Shown piece by piece: positions 44,708 through 52,926 of a stretch of 64,000 nt of DNA (position 1 is the first letter of the stretch; each line of letters opens with the position of its first letter). Location: assembly GCA_016715645.1 (NCBI GenBank), contig JADJZR010000002.1:186001-250000 (forward strand). Reading direction: 5' to 3'. The translations under genes and the position numbers were made by a program. This DNA is from Elusimicrobiota bacterium. GTDB lineage: Bacteria > Elusimicrobiota > Elusimicrobia > FEN-1173. A model generated the notes under the pieces. It saw only the letters and a program-made list of their open reading frames with translations. It was not told where the DNA came from and made no database searches.

Positions 44708-45039
44708 TGTCGTGTCCTCCTTAAATAATCCGCCCAATAGTCACGAGCGTTCTCAATATCGGCGGCCTGACCTTTCTTGGATCCTGCTTGCAACAGGAGA
44801 ATCAACGATTTCCCATCGCGTCCGTAATAAATTCTGTATCCGGGTCCCACGTCAATGCGTAGTTCACAGACGGCCCCGCCCACAGAATGGCTATCCCCGA
44901 GAAGGCCATGCCGGACGCGCGCCAGACGAGCGTCAATGATCTGTTGCAATCTCTCCTCCTGATCCTCAAACCATTCCAGAAAAGGGCAACGGCCATTCGC
45001 CGTCTGGTAATACTGAATGGTGAGCGGAGCGATCTCCAT
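44704..45039 (-). CDS. RelE/ParE-family toxin (addiction module killer type)
   Basis: 111 residues. Typical stretches are CPFLEWFEDQEERLQQIIDARLAR across a helix pair, then ELRIDVGPGYRIYYGRDG and ILLLQAGSKKGQAADIENA, the standard core of TIGR02683-type killer proteins in the RelE/ParE fold. The toxin comes first and its antidote second, as in HigBA-like loci, and the coding regions overlap by four bases. It looks intact and would cut mRNA or bind gyrase according to subfamily. Confidence 0.88.
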   Translation of the reverse strand: MEIAPLTIQYYQTANGRCPFLEWFEDQEERLQQIIDARLARVRHGLLGDSHSVGGAVCELRIDVGPGYRIYYGRDGKSLILLLQAGSKKGQAADIENARDYWADYLRRTRQ

Positions 45040-45063
45040 GGGTTTATGGTAGCGTATAAACTA

Positions 45064-45366
45064 CTAATTGTCAAGAGTTTCTTCAGGAGAGGATGCGGAA
45101 CGAGCGGTCTCCGACCAGGTGAGGTATGTTCTGCCGATGGTTTTCGCTAAGGCGGCGTCGACGTCGGGTTCCATGATGGTGAAGCGGTTATCTTTTTTGG
45201 CGAGCGCGGCGGATTCGGGGATCGCTTTCTCCAGCGCTTTATTGAATCCGGCATCGCCATAGGCCCGCCGGGCCTGCGCATAGCGAAATTTGCGGTAGGA
45301 ACGATCCCTTTCGCGAATCAGTGACTGCGACAAGATCTGGTCCTCTGCTGTCGGGGGATCACTCAT
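45064..45366 (-). CDS. Hypothetical protein upstream of the toxin gene
   Basis: About 100 residues from ATG 45366, highly charged and helical (QSLIRERDRSYRKFRYAQAR, DAGFNKALEKAIPES). I do not recognise the family. No ribosome site is visible and the other end abuts the toxin promoter region, so the gene may be a fragment. It is divergent from the Fic remnant that begins at ~45380. Confidence 0.35.
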   Translation of the reverse strand: MSDPPTAEDQILSQSLIRERDRSYRKFRYAQARRAYGDAGFNKALEKAIPESAALAKKDNRFTIMEPDVDAALAKTIGRTYLTWSETARSASSPEETLDN

Positions 45367-45379
45367 GGTCGGGGTCCGG

Positions 45380-45903
45380 CCAGACTCCGCAAGGACGCGA
45401 GCAAAGGAATTCGTCGTCGCGGGGTGGCCCCTCGCTATGTGCCGCCCGTTTCGTTGGCCCTGGCGGGGCAGGCCGACCGCTACGTGAATGGCCTGACGGA
45501 CTATCGCTTGGGGAATGAAGAGTCGTGGGTCCTCTTGATTTCCGATGCGCTCAAATTTGCCGCCCAACAGTCCCGTGTTTTCGCCGACAATATCGTCCGG
45601 CTGCAATCCGCGTGGAGTGAAAAGGCAGGACACCCGAGGCCCCAATCGGCTTCAAAGAAATTGATTGATTTGCTTCCCACTCATCCGGTGATCGACATTC
45701 ATACGGCTCAATCGGTGACGGGTTTGGAACGGGAAGCCTGCCGGCTGGCGGTACTCCGGCTTGAAAAGGCGGGGGTTTTACGGGAGATCACCCTTTCACG
45801 ACGAAATCGTGCCTGGGAAACCGTTGGACTTTTTGATCTTCTGGATAACTTCGAGAGACTGTTGGGGCCGCTGAACCGTACCCCCAAGCACACCCGGCGT
45901 TGA
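45380..45903 (+). pseudogene. 5'-truncated Fic-family protein (C-terminal part)
   Basis: From about 45380 the frame reads RLRKDASKGIRRRGVAPRYV, then ADRYVNGLTDYR and the C-terminal winged-helix LLPTHPVIDIHTAQSVTGL, a typical C-terminus of Fic proteins. The catalytic HPFxDGNGR motif and everything before it are missing, replaced by unrelated sequence. The last ~230 bp are repeated at 50225-50455 with ~95% identity. It is a dead fragment, not a functional enzyme. Confidence 0.75.
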
Positions 45904-45986
45904 TCTCCGGACGTAGGACCGGGGCACCTCAGTGGCCAAGCTTACGGCATTACCAACATCGATGGGGCTGGGGGGGGGGATCTAGA

Positions 45987-46970
45987 TTAAAAAGTGGCAA
46001 CGCGTTGGATCACCCAGAACATGGCAAGCGTTCCGATTGCGTAAGGCGGCAGGAAACCAACCCAACGTGGGAACGAAATACGAAATTTCCGCACGAACCC
46101 GATCAGCGATAAGACCAACCCTACGAACAGAAGGTGGCCGGTTTCTACACCGATACTGAAAAATAAAAGCGCCGTTGGAATGCGTCCGACCGGTAAACCG
46201 GCTTCCCGCAACCCGTCGGCAAAGCCCAGCCCGTGCATTAAACCGAAGCCGAAAGCCACAACCCAAGGCGCTCGGGCGGTGAGGCTTGAGCGTCCCTGGT
46301 TCTTATGAACAATCTCCGCCGCCACGAACACAATGCTTAAGGCGATCACAGCCTCGACAGGGGGTTGCGGCACGTTCACAAATCCCAGGGTGGCCGCCGT
46401 GAGCGTCAAGCTGTGAGACAACGTGAACGCGGAAATTGTTTTCACCAGTTTCCAGCCCTGGGTGATGAGGAGCAAGGCCAGAACGAAAAGAAGATGATCC
46501 ACGCCGGTCAGGATATGTTCTACGCCAAGTTTTAGATAAACGCCAGCCGTGTGCCATGCCGACGGGGTCGTAGGAACCACGGTCGTTGGCTGTTGCGGTG
46601 TCAGCCGCTGGACCCAGGTCGTCCCGTTGGTCCATTCGATCCGCACCAGCACATCGACGACGGAGGCGCTCAGTCCTCCGATGTGAATCGCCCGGCCACC
46701 CAGCCCGCCCGGGCAGTGAACGGTCCAACGGTCCGTGTAGGCCTTGTTCGCCATGGACCGGCTTGGCTCGGTAACATTCGCGCAGGTCGTCGGGAGTTCC
46801 GCAGAGAGCGCAAGGCGCAGGTTTCCCTTGCCCGGCACTTTCCAGAGGGCATCGTAGGTGTCTGGAGCGACGGTCTGACGCAGTTCCAGGTAACCGGGGC
46901 GCACTTCGTGCGACCACGCGCTGGAAACCACCGCGGCCAACAGGCCTCCGAGGAAAAGAGCGCGCTTCAT
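45987..46970 (-). CDS. HupE/UreJ-family membrane protein with exported N-domain
   Basis: About 327 residues. The ATG at 46970 gives a signal peptide ending VSSAWSHEV, a ~150-residue periplasmic beta-domain, and a C-terminal membrane bundle of 6-7 helices. Hallmarks are GVEHILTGVDHLLFVLALLL with two His and FGLMHGLGFADGLREAG. HupE/UreJ proteins are linked to nickel or cobalt uptake for hydrogenase or urease, though extended versions like this are of unknown function. The ATG overlaps the parvulin TGA (ATGA), so it is the third gene of a tight operon with the parvulin and DUF3604 genes. Confidence 0.8.
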   Translation of the reverse strand: MKRALFLGGLLAAVVSSAWSHEVRPGYLELRQTVAPDTYDALWKVPGKGNLRLALSAELPTTCANVTEPSRSMANKAYTDRWTVHCPGGLGGRAIHIGGLSASVVDVLVRIEWTNGTTWVQRLTPQQPTTVVPTTPSAWHTAGVYLKLGVEHILTGVDHLLFVLALLLITQGWKLVKTISAFTLSHSLTLTAATLGFVNVPQPPVEAVIALSIVFVAAEIVHKNQGRSSLTARAPWVVAFGFGLMHGLGFADGLREAGLPVGRIPTALLFFSIGVETGHLLFVGLVLSLIGFVRKFRISFPRWVGFLPPYAIGTLAMFWVIQRVATF

Positions 46971-47839
46971 TTCGCCGGATCCCATTCCTCTTTTTTCTCC
47001 GCTGGGGAGGGTTCCACGGTCACGGAGTAACGCTTGAGTATGTCTTGGTAAAATTCCTCGTTGGCCTCCCTCCGGCGAACGCTTTCCCATTCGCGGCGCA
47101 CGGCGTCGCGTATTTCTGCCAGCGCGGAGGGGCGTCCTTCCTGACGCGCGATCACGAACACCAGATGGCTGCCGTAGACGGACTCCAGGGGCCCCCGCCA
47201 GCGGGCGAGGGGAAGTTCGCCCAGAGCCACAGCGAACGGGTGGCCGAATTGACTTTCTATTTCGCCAGTTTTCAGCGCATCAAACGAGGGGGGAAGCATC
47301 AGGGGATCGCCCACCGCCAATAGATCCGCCGTCGCTCCGGCTTGGTTCAACCTGGCTAACAATTTCTCGGCGTCGCGGGCCAGCCGGGCGCCACGCTTTT
47401 GCGGGTTGAGATACACGTGACGAAAACTGGTCCGTTGCTCCACAGGAAATAGTTCGGGATGGGCTTGTAGGAAGGCATTCAACTCGGCGTCGTCCGGGTC
47501 GGCAAGGGCGGCGTTGTCTTCGGAAATAAATTCCATTTTTTGTTGCAATCGACGCCGGATGATCAGGTCGTCCTTGTCCAATCCTAACGCCAGGGCTTCG
47601 CGATAATACACTTCCTCGCGCACGCGGGCACGGATCAATCCCGCCCATTCCTCAGGGGTGGGAGCTCTCTGCCGGGTTAGAGTGAAGTTCTCCACCATGG
47701 AGGCCTGTTGGCCCTGGGTGATGATGATTTTTTCCGGCGCGCCGACACCGTCGGCGGGCCGCACCAGGAGGAAGGCGACGAACAATCCCGCTCCCAGAAC
47801 GGAGAAATGCAGGAGCGGTTCTTTAAGGATTTGTTTCAA
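46967..47839 (-). CDS. Membrane-anchored parvulin-type peptidyl-prolyl isomerase
   Basis: 290 residues from TTG 47839, which overlaps the DUF3604 stop (TTGA). One N-terminal helix (LLHFSVLGAGLFVAFLLV) anchors it. A SurA/PpiD-like N-domain follows (EEVYYREALALGLDKDDLII, RRRLQQKMEFISED), and a parvulin-like core at ~150-260 with FGHPFAVALGELPLARW and VYGSHLVFVIARQEG. It should fold periplasmic or outer-membrane proteins, or serve the neighbouring genes. No catalytic residue can be confirmed from sequence alone. Confidence 0.78.
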   Translation of the reverse strand: MKQILKEPLLHFSVLGAGLFVAFLLVRPADGVGAPEKIIITQGQQASMVENFTLTRQRAPTPEEWAGLIRARVREEVYYREALALGLDKDDLIIRRRLQQKMEFISEDNAALADPDDAELNAFLQAHPELFPVEQRTSFRHVYLNPQKRGARLARDAEKLLARLNQAGATADLLAVGDPLMLPPSFDALKTGEIESQFGHPFAVALGELPLARWRGPLESVYGSHLVFVIARQEGRPSALAEIRDAVRREWESVRRREANEEFYQDILKRYSVTVEPSPAEKKEEWDPAK

Positions 47840-49743
47840 TGGACCGGGGTGTACCAGATGGGCGAGGTGTAGGCTCGGTCGGTGACCGTCATCGGGACGT
47901 TCTTGGACATCTGGATGCCATACCGTTTGCAGTCGTACGCCGTCCAGCGCGGCGAAGGGATTTGGATCACGCGGACATAGTAAAACGCGCGTTCCCCGGC
48001 GTTGAAATCCTTGTCTTTCCAATAGGCCGAGAGGATCGGAGCCCCGATGGTGTTGGAGTAGGTCGCGTTGGGCACATCCACGGTGTTCCCCACGGCGGTC
48101 GTGCATCGGCCATTGGAGGCGATCTTGCGACCGCCCGAGACCGCAACGTCATAGACGCGCTCCATGGACGTGCCGTCTTTCCCAAGCCATCCTTTGATTA
48201 TCTGGATTCGGTCCAAGTTGGGGCCATCCGGATCACGCATCGCGTGCACTAAAAACGTGGGGCTCTTTCCGGCCGACGCCTGGCTTAAATCCCCTCCCAT
48301 GGGAACTCCCTGGGCATAGCCGTTGGCCGCGAAGTCGGGACGATGGAGGTCCGCTTTGGTAAAGGCCCAACCCGCGAAAACGCGAACGACCAGTCGATCC
48401 CCCGTGGTGGCGTAAACTTCTTTGCGCTTCAGCGCGTCCCAGATGGCCTCACGGGTGTTCTCGCGCGCCCACACGCCTCCCAGGCCCGCGGCTTGTTCGC
48501 CCCAAACGGACATCAACGGCCCTTTCTGGGGATCATTGTTTAACATGACCAAGGGGGTTTTCCAACGCTCCGGCGACGGCAATCCATTGGCGAACTCGCC
48601 AAAAAAGTTGTCTTCCCGTTGAGTGACGATACCCACATGGGCATCGTTTCCGCCGATCAGTCCGGACTTGTACGGATTGGCTCCCAGCGTGGCCTCGAGT
48701 TCCAGACCTCGCTTCAGTGCAGACCGAACATAATTTCTGTCCAGCACATCATTCTTGGCCATCTCCATTTCGTTGAAATTGAGGTCCCACTTTTCAAAAT
48801 TCGCGAATTCGTCGTTGGGGGAAAGATAAGGATGGGTCTCGCTGTCCCCCTTAATCTGCGTCGCCTCCAAAAGCGGCTCATGTTTGGCGCGCGTCTCGGC
48901 GTAAGCGCGGTCCATGGGTTTTCCGTCGAAAGTCTCCGCGGAATACATCATGCCGTTGCTCAGGTTCCCGTTGTGGGGGATGGCAAGCACTTGGCCCCCG
49001 GTTTTTTTCGCGTAGGCGTCCATGTATTTCCAGAGATCCGCCGGGTCCTGGCTGTCGAAGGTTGAGAAGGGAACCATCTGGCCCACCCGGTCCGCGTTGT
49101 CGCGGAAAACGACGGTTCGATGCAAATTGTTGCCACCCGGCGCGGAGGTCCATTCAAACCCATGCAGGGTGGTGAATGTCCCCGGCTGGTTCCATTTCTC
49201 GGCAGACGCAACCGCACGAGCCCAGGCCGTGGCGGTCAGTTTTCTGGAGTCGAAAACAGGCTTACCGGTTTGCATGGAGACGACCGCTTCAATAGCGGCT
49301 TTCACACCCTCTTGGGGACTCGTTTTGGACATTTCGTACCAGCGTTTTCCCTGAGGGGTGGCCAGAAGGGCCGGACTCCCAACCCGTATTTCTTCGGAAA
49401 TGCCCAAATACTCGGCATGGTCGGTGATGGAAACCCAGTCCAGAGGCCGGTCTTGTTTGAAACGCACGCCGTTGTCCAGGGCCACTTCTCCTCCCGTGGC
49501 CACTTTAAAGAGGTCGTCGGGGGTGAGCGTGACCCCGAACATGCCAGAGTCAAAGGAGTAGCCGGTGTGCACATGGGCGACACCCCAGAGAACGCGGGTG
49601 GGAAACTGTTGGCCTAGGAAGGGGGAATAATTTTGTTTTTCCACTGCGTGTAAAACCCCGCTGACGCGGGGAATCGATAAGGCAACGCTAAGGGCCGCGA
49701 GACTCGCGATGGCCAATTTTGAGTCTTTGTTTTTTTTAATCAA
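47836..49743 (-). CDS. DUF3604 protein with PHP-like metal site
   Basis: 635 residues with an N-terminal signal or anchor. Metal-binding motifs of the PHP phosphoesterase superfamily are visible: WGVAHVHTGYSFDSG near residue 55, ITDHAEYLG near 105, then IPHNGNLSNG and a GGNDAHVG motif toward the middle. DUF3604 members are large exported proteins of unknown substrate, and I recall them next to a parvulin and a HupE/UreJ protein in many genomes, just as here. It is the first gene of that operon. Confidence 0.82.
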   Translation of the reverse strand: MIKKNKDSKLAIASLAALSVALSIPRVSGVLHAVEKQNYSPFLGQQFPTRVLWGVAHVHTGYSFDSGMFGVTLTPDDLFKVATGGEVALDNGVRFKQDRPLDWVSITDHAEYLGISEEIRVGSPALLATPQGKRWYEMSKTSPQEGVKAAIEAVVSMQTGKPVFDSRKLTATAWARAVASAEKWNQPGTFTTLHGFEWTSAPGGNNLHRTVVFRDNADRVGQMVPFSTFDSQDPADLWKYMDAYAKKTGGQVLAIPHNGNLSNGMMYSAETFDGKPMDRAYAETRAKHEPLLEATQIKGDSETHPYLSPNDEFANFEKWDLNFNEMEMAKNDVLDRNYVRSALKRGLELEATLGANPYKSGLIGGNDAHVGIVTQREDNFFGEFANGLPSPERWKTPLVMLNNDPQKGPLMSVWGEQAAGLGGVWARENTREAIWDALKRKEVYATTGDRLVVRVFAGWAFTKADLHRPDFAANGYAQGVPMGGDLSQASAGKSPTFLVHAMRDPDGPNLDRIQIIKGWLGKDGTSMERVYDVAVSGGRKIASNGRCTTAVGNTVDVPNATYSNTIGAPILSAYWKDKDFNAGERAFYYVRVIQIPSPRWTAYDCKRYGIQMSKNVPMTVTDRAYTSPIWYTPVH

Positions 49744-49826
49744 GGTTGTCTCCGATCGTTTCTCAGTTTGGGCGGGTGTGGGGTAGGTCTTATATTACCA
49801 TATTGGCCTTATTGGCCTTCCATTTT

Positions 49827-50069
49827 AGATCCTCCTTCAACCTGCACGAATCGGTTTACCCGGGGTTGACCCAGGTGGTCGTCTTCACCCTGGCCCTGAT
49901 GATAGCGTTAAATTTTCTCGTGATGTTCTTCAACGACGTGGTTCTCAAAATACCCGGCCTTACGCTGGCGCTCGCGGTGGTGGGGTCCGTTTTGATCTTC
50001 ATTCAGGCCTGCTTGGCCACGCAAATGTTTTTGGTGGGACTTAAACTGATGCGCCCGGCGCTTTATTAA
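49827..50069 (+). pseudogene. marC C-terminal fragment (first piece of the mosaic)
   Basis: LHESVYPGLTQVVVFTLALM and LTLALAVVGSVLIFIQACLA are direct matches to the last ~75 codons of the marC gene at 33185-33799, at roughly 85-90% DNA identity by eye. Nothing upstream matches marC, so the gene is 5'-deleted. It is followed at once by fragments of other genes. Confidence 0.7.
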
Positions 50070-50072
50070 AAG

Positions 50073-50170
50073 TGGGCAGGGCATGGAATTCCTGGAGGGG
50101 ACTCCGTGGACGATGCCGGTTTTCCCCGCTGTGGTCGACTGGCGGATGTCTGGGGCCGCGCTACGGGGGC
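50073..50170 (+). pseudogene. Patatin-autotransporter fragment in the mosaic
   Basis: The frame VDDAGFPRCGRLADVWGRAT matches VDDAGFPRRGLLADVWGRAT encoded near 40299-40362. DNA identity is about 80-85% by eye. The fragment is under 100 bp and has neither start nor stop of its own. Confidence 0.7.
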
Positions 50171-50178
50171 GTCACCGC

Positions 50179-50218
50179 GGAAAGACGGTCCTGTTGCGGG
50201 ACATGTTGAGCTCCGCCC
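50179..50218 (+). pseudogene. GH13-gene fragment in the mosaic
   Basis: GGAAAGACGGTCCTGTTGCG and the following ~20 bp match 42293-42332 near the end of the GH13 gene with about four or five differences. It joins directly to the Fic-like piece through a CGCATCC sequence. This is the shortest piece and the least certain. Confidence 0.55.
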
Positions 50219-50224
50219 ATTACA

Positions 50225-50455
50225 CGCATCCCGTGATCGACATTCATACGGCTCAATCGGTGACGGGCTTGGAACGGGAAGCCTGCCGGCTGGCGGTACT
50301 CCGGCTTGAAAAGGCGGGGGCTTTACGGGAGATCACCCTTTCCAGACGAAATCGTCCCTGGGAAACCGTCGGACTTTTTGATCTTCTGGATAACTTAGAG
50401 AGACTATTGGGGCCGCTGAACCGCACCCCCAAGCGCACCCGGCGTTGATCCCCGA
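50225..50455 (+). pseudogene. Fic C-terminal fragment, near-identical to 45675-45905
   Basis: THPVIDIHTAQSVTGLEREA through LLDNLERLLGPLNRTP repeats the Fic remnant at 45380-45903, with ~95% DNA identity. This is the best-preserved piece of the mosaic and the most recent duplication. The stop TGA is retained. Confidence 0.75.
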
Positions 50456-50515
50456 ATGTTGGGACGGAACATGGATCTATCTCATCGGTCCGTTCACGGA
50501 CATGCGGATTGCGTC
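50441..50515 (+). pseudogene. Aquaporin fragment in the mosaic
   Basis: CCCGGCGTTGATC is shared by the Fic end and the aquaporin gene (44092-44104), and the match to the aquaporin continues as WDGTWIYLIGPFTDMRIA against WDSAWIYLLGPLTGMLIA. The junction therefore falls in a 13-bp microhomology. Confidence 0.65.
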
Positions 50516-50835
50516 TTCTGGAAATTTCGTGAGCAAAATCAGGTCAGTCCCTTAACCTGGAATTCCCAGTTGGACCCGGAATTAGACGAAGGATCCCTCG
50601 CTTTTTTGTTCCTCAAAAAGTTCGTCCGATGTCCCAGCGACGGCGATCGCCAGAAGTGTGACGGCGCAGCCAGGAATGCCGTGCGGGAACGGCCCGCGGG
50701 GGAGCGGCCATCGACATCCCTTTTTTCGTCCAAAAAAGCGGATCTCCTTCGTCTCGGTTCTGCGGGCCAATTGGAAATTTCAGGTTATCGGAAAGAGCTT
50801 TGTGTCTCCAATGCGTGTGGGGGGGTACGGTAAAT
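50516..50835. other. Intergenic stretch without a recognisable gene
   Basis: About 320 bp between the mosaic and the DUF4143 gene promoter. Short frames exist but have no ribosome site or known motif on either strand. The sequence is not obviously similar to any gene in the window. It may be more degraded remnant DNA. Confidence 0.4.
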
Positions 50836-50869
50836 AATATTTGCCAATATTTTGTTAATGTAGTAAATT
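50836..50869 (+). promoter_or_regulatory. Promoter of the DUF4143 ATPase gene
   Basis: TTGCCA (50841-50846) and TAAATT (50864-50869) have a 17-base spacer. An AATATT-TGCC-AATATT dyad (50836-50851) covers the -35 box and could bind a repressor. The region is much more AT-rich than its surroundings. The ATG lies 13 bp after the -10 box. Confidence 0.5.
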
Positions 50870-50881
50870 TTTATTACCACT

Positions 50882-52180
50882 ATGAAATCGATCTTTCGTG
50901 ATATTCTTCTCGAAAACGAATTCTCCCTGCCGCTCGATTATGTTCAGCGGGACCAGACATTCACGGCCCTCCCCCGAAAGGCCTTGGCCGTCATCGGCAT
51001 CCGCCGTTGCGGGAAAACCACCTACCTCCGTCAAATTTGGGATACGCTCGTTCGACAGAAAAAAGCTCGACGAGAACATCTTCTCTACGTCAACTTCTTT
51101 GATGAACGTCTTTTTGGTTTGAAGGCGGGCCAGCTTCAAGGGTTGCTGGATGCTTACTTTGAACTTTACCCGCAGGTGGACGCCCGGTCGAAACTGTGTT
51201 TTTTCCTGGATGAAATTCAGACTGTTTTGGGCTGGGAGCTTTTTGTCGACCGACTTTTGCGCGCGGGCCACCAGGTATTTCTCAGCGGATCCTCGGCAAC
51301 CTTGTTAAGCCGGGAACTCGCCTCCGCCATGCGCGGTCGCTCCCTGAGCGTGGAGATTTTTCCGTTTAGCTTTCAGGAGATCGTAAAAGCTGAAAAACTG
51401 GAGTGGCATGCCCCTGGAGCGCGGGATCGAGCGGTCCTCCGTTCCCGTATGCGAACGTACCTTTATCAGGGGGGATTTCCAGAGACAATGGGAGTCACGC
51501 CCCCGGTTCGGCGGCGCCTGCTTCAAGATTATGTTGACGCTGTCCTTTTACGGGATATCATTGAAAGGCATAATCCTTCCGACCCATCCGCGATGACACA
51601 TCTTTCCCACCTCTTGATGAATCAGGCGGGAGCGCTTTACACGCTGAATAAAACCTGCGAACGGTTAAAATCACACGGGTTAAAAGTGAATAAACCGGAA
51701 ATCTCCCGTGCAATGGATTGGTTTCATGACACCTATCTCTTTTTCTCTGTACCCATTTTCTCTCAATCTGTCCAAGTGAGATCGGTAAATCCAAAAAAAC
51801 TTTATTGCATCGACCCGGGGATGGTTCACCACCACAGCGCCGGAATTTCCGATCAATGGGGGGCCTTGCTGGAAAACGCTGTTTTCCTTCATCTGCGGCG
51901 GACATCGGAATCTATTTACTATTTCAGGGATTCACATCAACGCGAAGTGGATTTTGTTGTCGTTGGGAAGGGGCGGTCCCCTGCGCTTATTCAAGTTTCG
52001 GTTTCGTTGAAGATTTCGAAAACGCGTGAACGTGAAACGCAGGCCCTCTTGTCCGCGATGTCGGAACTGTCACTCTCGGAGGCCACGTTAATTACACTGG
52101 ATGAAGAGGAAGAAATTCGTATCACTGGAAAACGCATTCATGTTCGTCCCGCCTGGACGTTTCTCCTGGAGAAGTTCTGA
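50882..52180 (+). CDS. AAA-family ATPase with DUF4143
   Basis: 432 residues. Walker A GIRRCGKTTYLRQIW lies near residues 39-53, Walker B LCFFLDEIQ near 108, with the sensor-like VFLSGSSATLLSREL after it. The C-terminal DUF4143 part contains NPKKLYCIDPGMV, LLENAVFLHLRR and the nuclease-like EVDFVV, resembling the end of ATPases that regulate mobile or toxin loci. Roles of this family are unclear. It follows the fragment mosaic and its base composition is like other accessory genes. Translation of the next gene begins on its last base (TGATG). Confidence 0.88.
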   Translation: MKSIFRDILLENEFSLPLDYVQRDQTFTALPRKALAVIGIRRCGKTTYLRQIWDTLVRQKKARREHLLYVNFFDERLFGLKAGQLQGLLDAYFELYPQVDARSKLCFFLDEIQTVLGWELFVDRLLRAGHQVFLSGSSATLLSRELASAMRGRSLSVEIFPFSFQEIVKAEKLEWHAPGARDRAVLRSRMRTYLYQGGFPETMGVTPPVRRRLLQDYVDAVLLRDIIERHNPSDPSAMTHLSHLLMNQAGALYTLNKTCERLKSHGLKVNKPEISRAMDWFHDTYLFFSVPIFSQSVQVRSVNPKKLYCIDPGMVHHHSAGISDQWGALLENAVFLHLRRTSESIYYFRDSHQREVDFVVVGKGRSPALIQVSVSLKISKTRERETQALLSAMSELSLSEATLITLDEEEEIRITGKRIHVRPAWTFLLEKF

Positions 52181-52926
52181 TGCCTGAGAACCGTTGGTCC
52201 ATGTTTAACCACGGGCGTGTTCGAAAGCGATTCTTTGGATACGTTGTGGCGGTCTGGGCCGCTGCGGTTGGAACCCTCTGGGCGGACAACCTGGTGCCGG
52301 AGGGGGCGCTCTATTTGACCCACAACAAAATATTTCGGAGCCGCTTTGCGGCGGCGTTAATTTACCCGACAGAAGACGGGTCTTTTTCGTCGGGGAACAT
52401 GGAATACGATCTCGATGTGGGACTACTTCCTTTTTTTCGCCGCTACGTTTTTAAGGATCCCAACGTGGAAAAGGCCCAGCGATTATCCACCCGGGTGGGC
52501 GTGGCTTACTTGCCGGATTTACGCGACGTGGACAACCCCGCCCATGAAACACGGGGGATTTTTGAGATCACGGGGCGGGTTCCTTTTGGGGGATCGTGGT
52601 TGCTTTCCGATCGAAATAAGGGGGATTTTCGCTGGATTGACGGCGACTATTCCGCCCGCTATCGCAACCGCTTGCGGCTCGAACACAGCGTGGCCCTCAA
52701 ATCCGTAAAGTTGACCCCCTATGCCAACGCCGAGGCTTATTACGATTTCAAAGTGGACCAATGGAACCGGGCGGACTTGACCCTGGGGGCGGAATTCCCC
52801 TGGCGGTGGAGCACGATTCTGGAACTGTATGTGACCCATTTCGACAACCGCCACGGGGCTGATGGCCGATCTTGGGGCGTTGTGTTCCAGAAACATCTTG
52901 TGACTAAACCACGGGGGGGAACATGA
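52180..52926 (+). CDS. DUF2490 family exported protein
   Basis: 248 residues. An N-terminal hydrophobic region (FFGYVVAVWAAAVGTLWA) is a signal peptide; the start could be ATG 52180 (overlapping the previous stop) or 52201. The mature part has DUF2490-type strands: DYSARYRNRLRLEHSVAL, then LTPYANAEAYYDF and LGAEFPWRWSTILELYV. DUF2490 proteins are predicted outer-membrane or periplasmic beta-proteins of unknown role. The next gene overlaps by four bases (ATGA), so they are coexpressed. Confidence 0.72.
   Translation: MPENRWSMFNHGRVRKRFFGYVVAVWAAAVGTLWADNLVPEGALYLTHNKIFRSRFAAALIYPTEDGSFSSGNMEYDLDVGLLPFFRRYVFKDPNVEKAQRLSTRVGVAYLPDLRDVDNPAHETRGIFEITGRVPFGGSWLLSDRNKGDFRWIDGDYSARYRNRLRLEHSVALKSVKLTPYANAEAYYDFKVDQWNRADLTLGAEFPWRWSTILELYVTHFDNRHGADGRSWGVVFQKHLVTKPRGGT

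Noticed and set aside
50516..50835. Short minus-strand frames as a small gene next to the mosaic
   Set aside because: They have no ribosome site, no similarity to anything else in the window and no stable motif.
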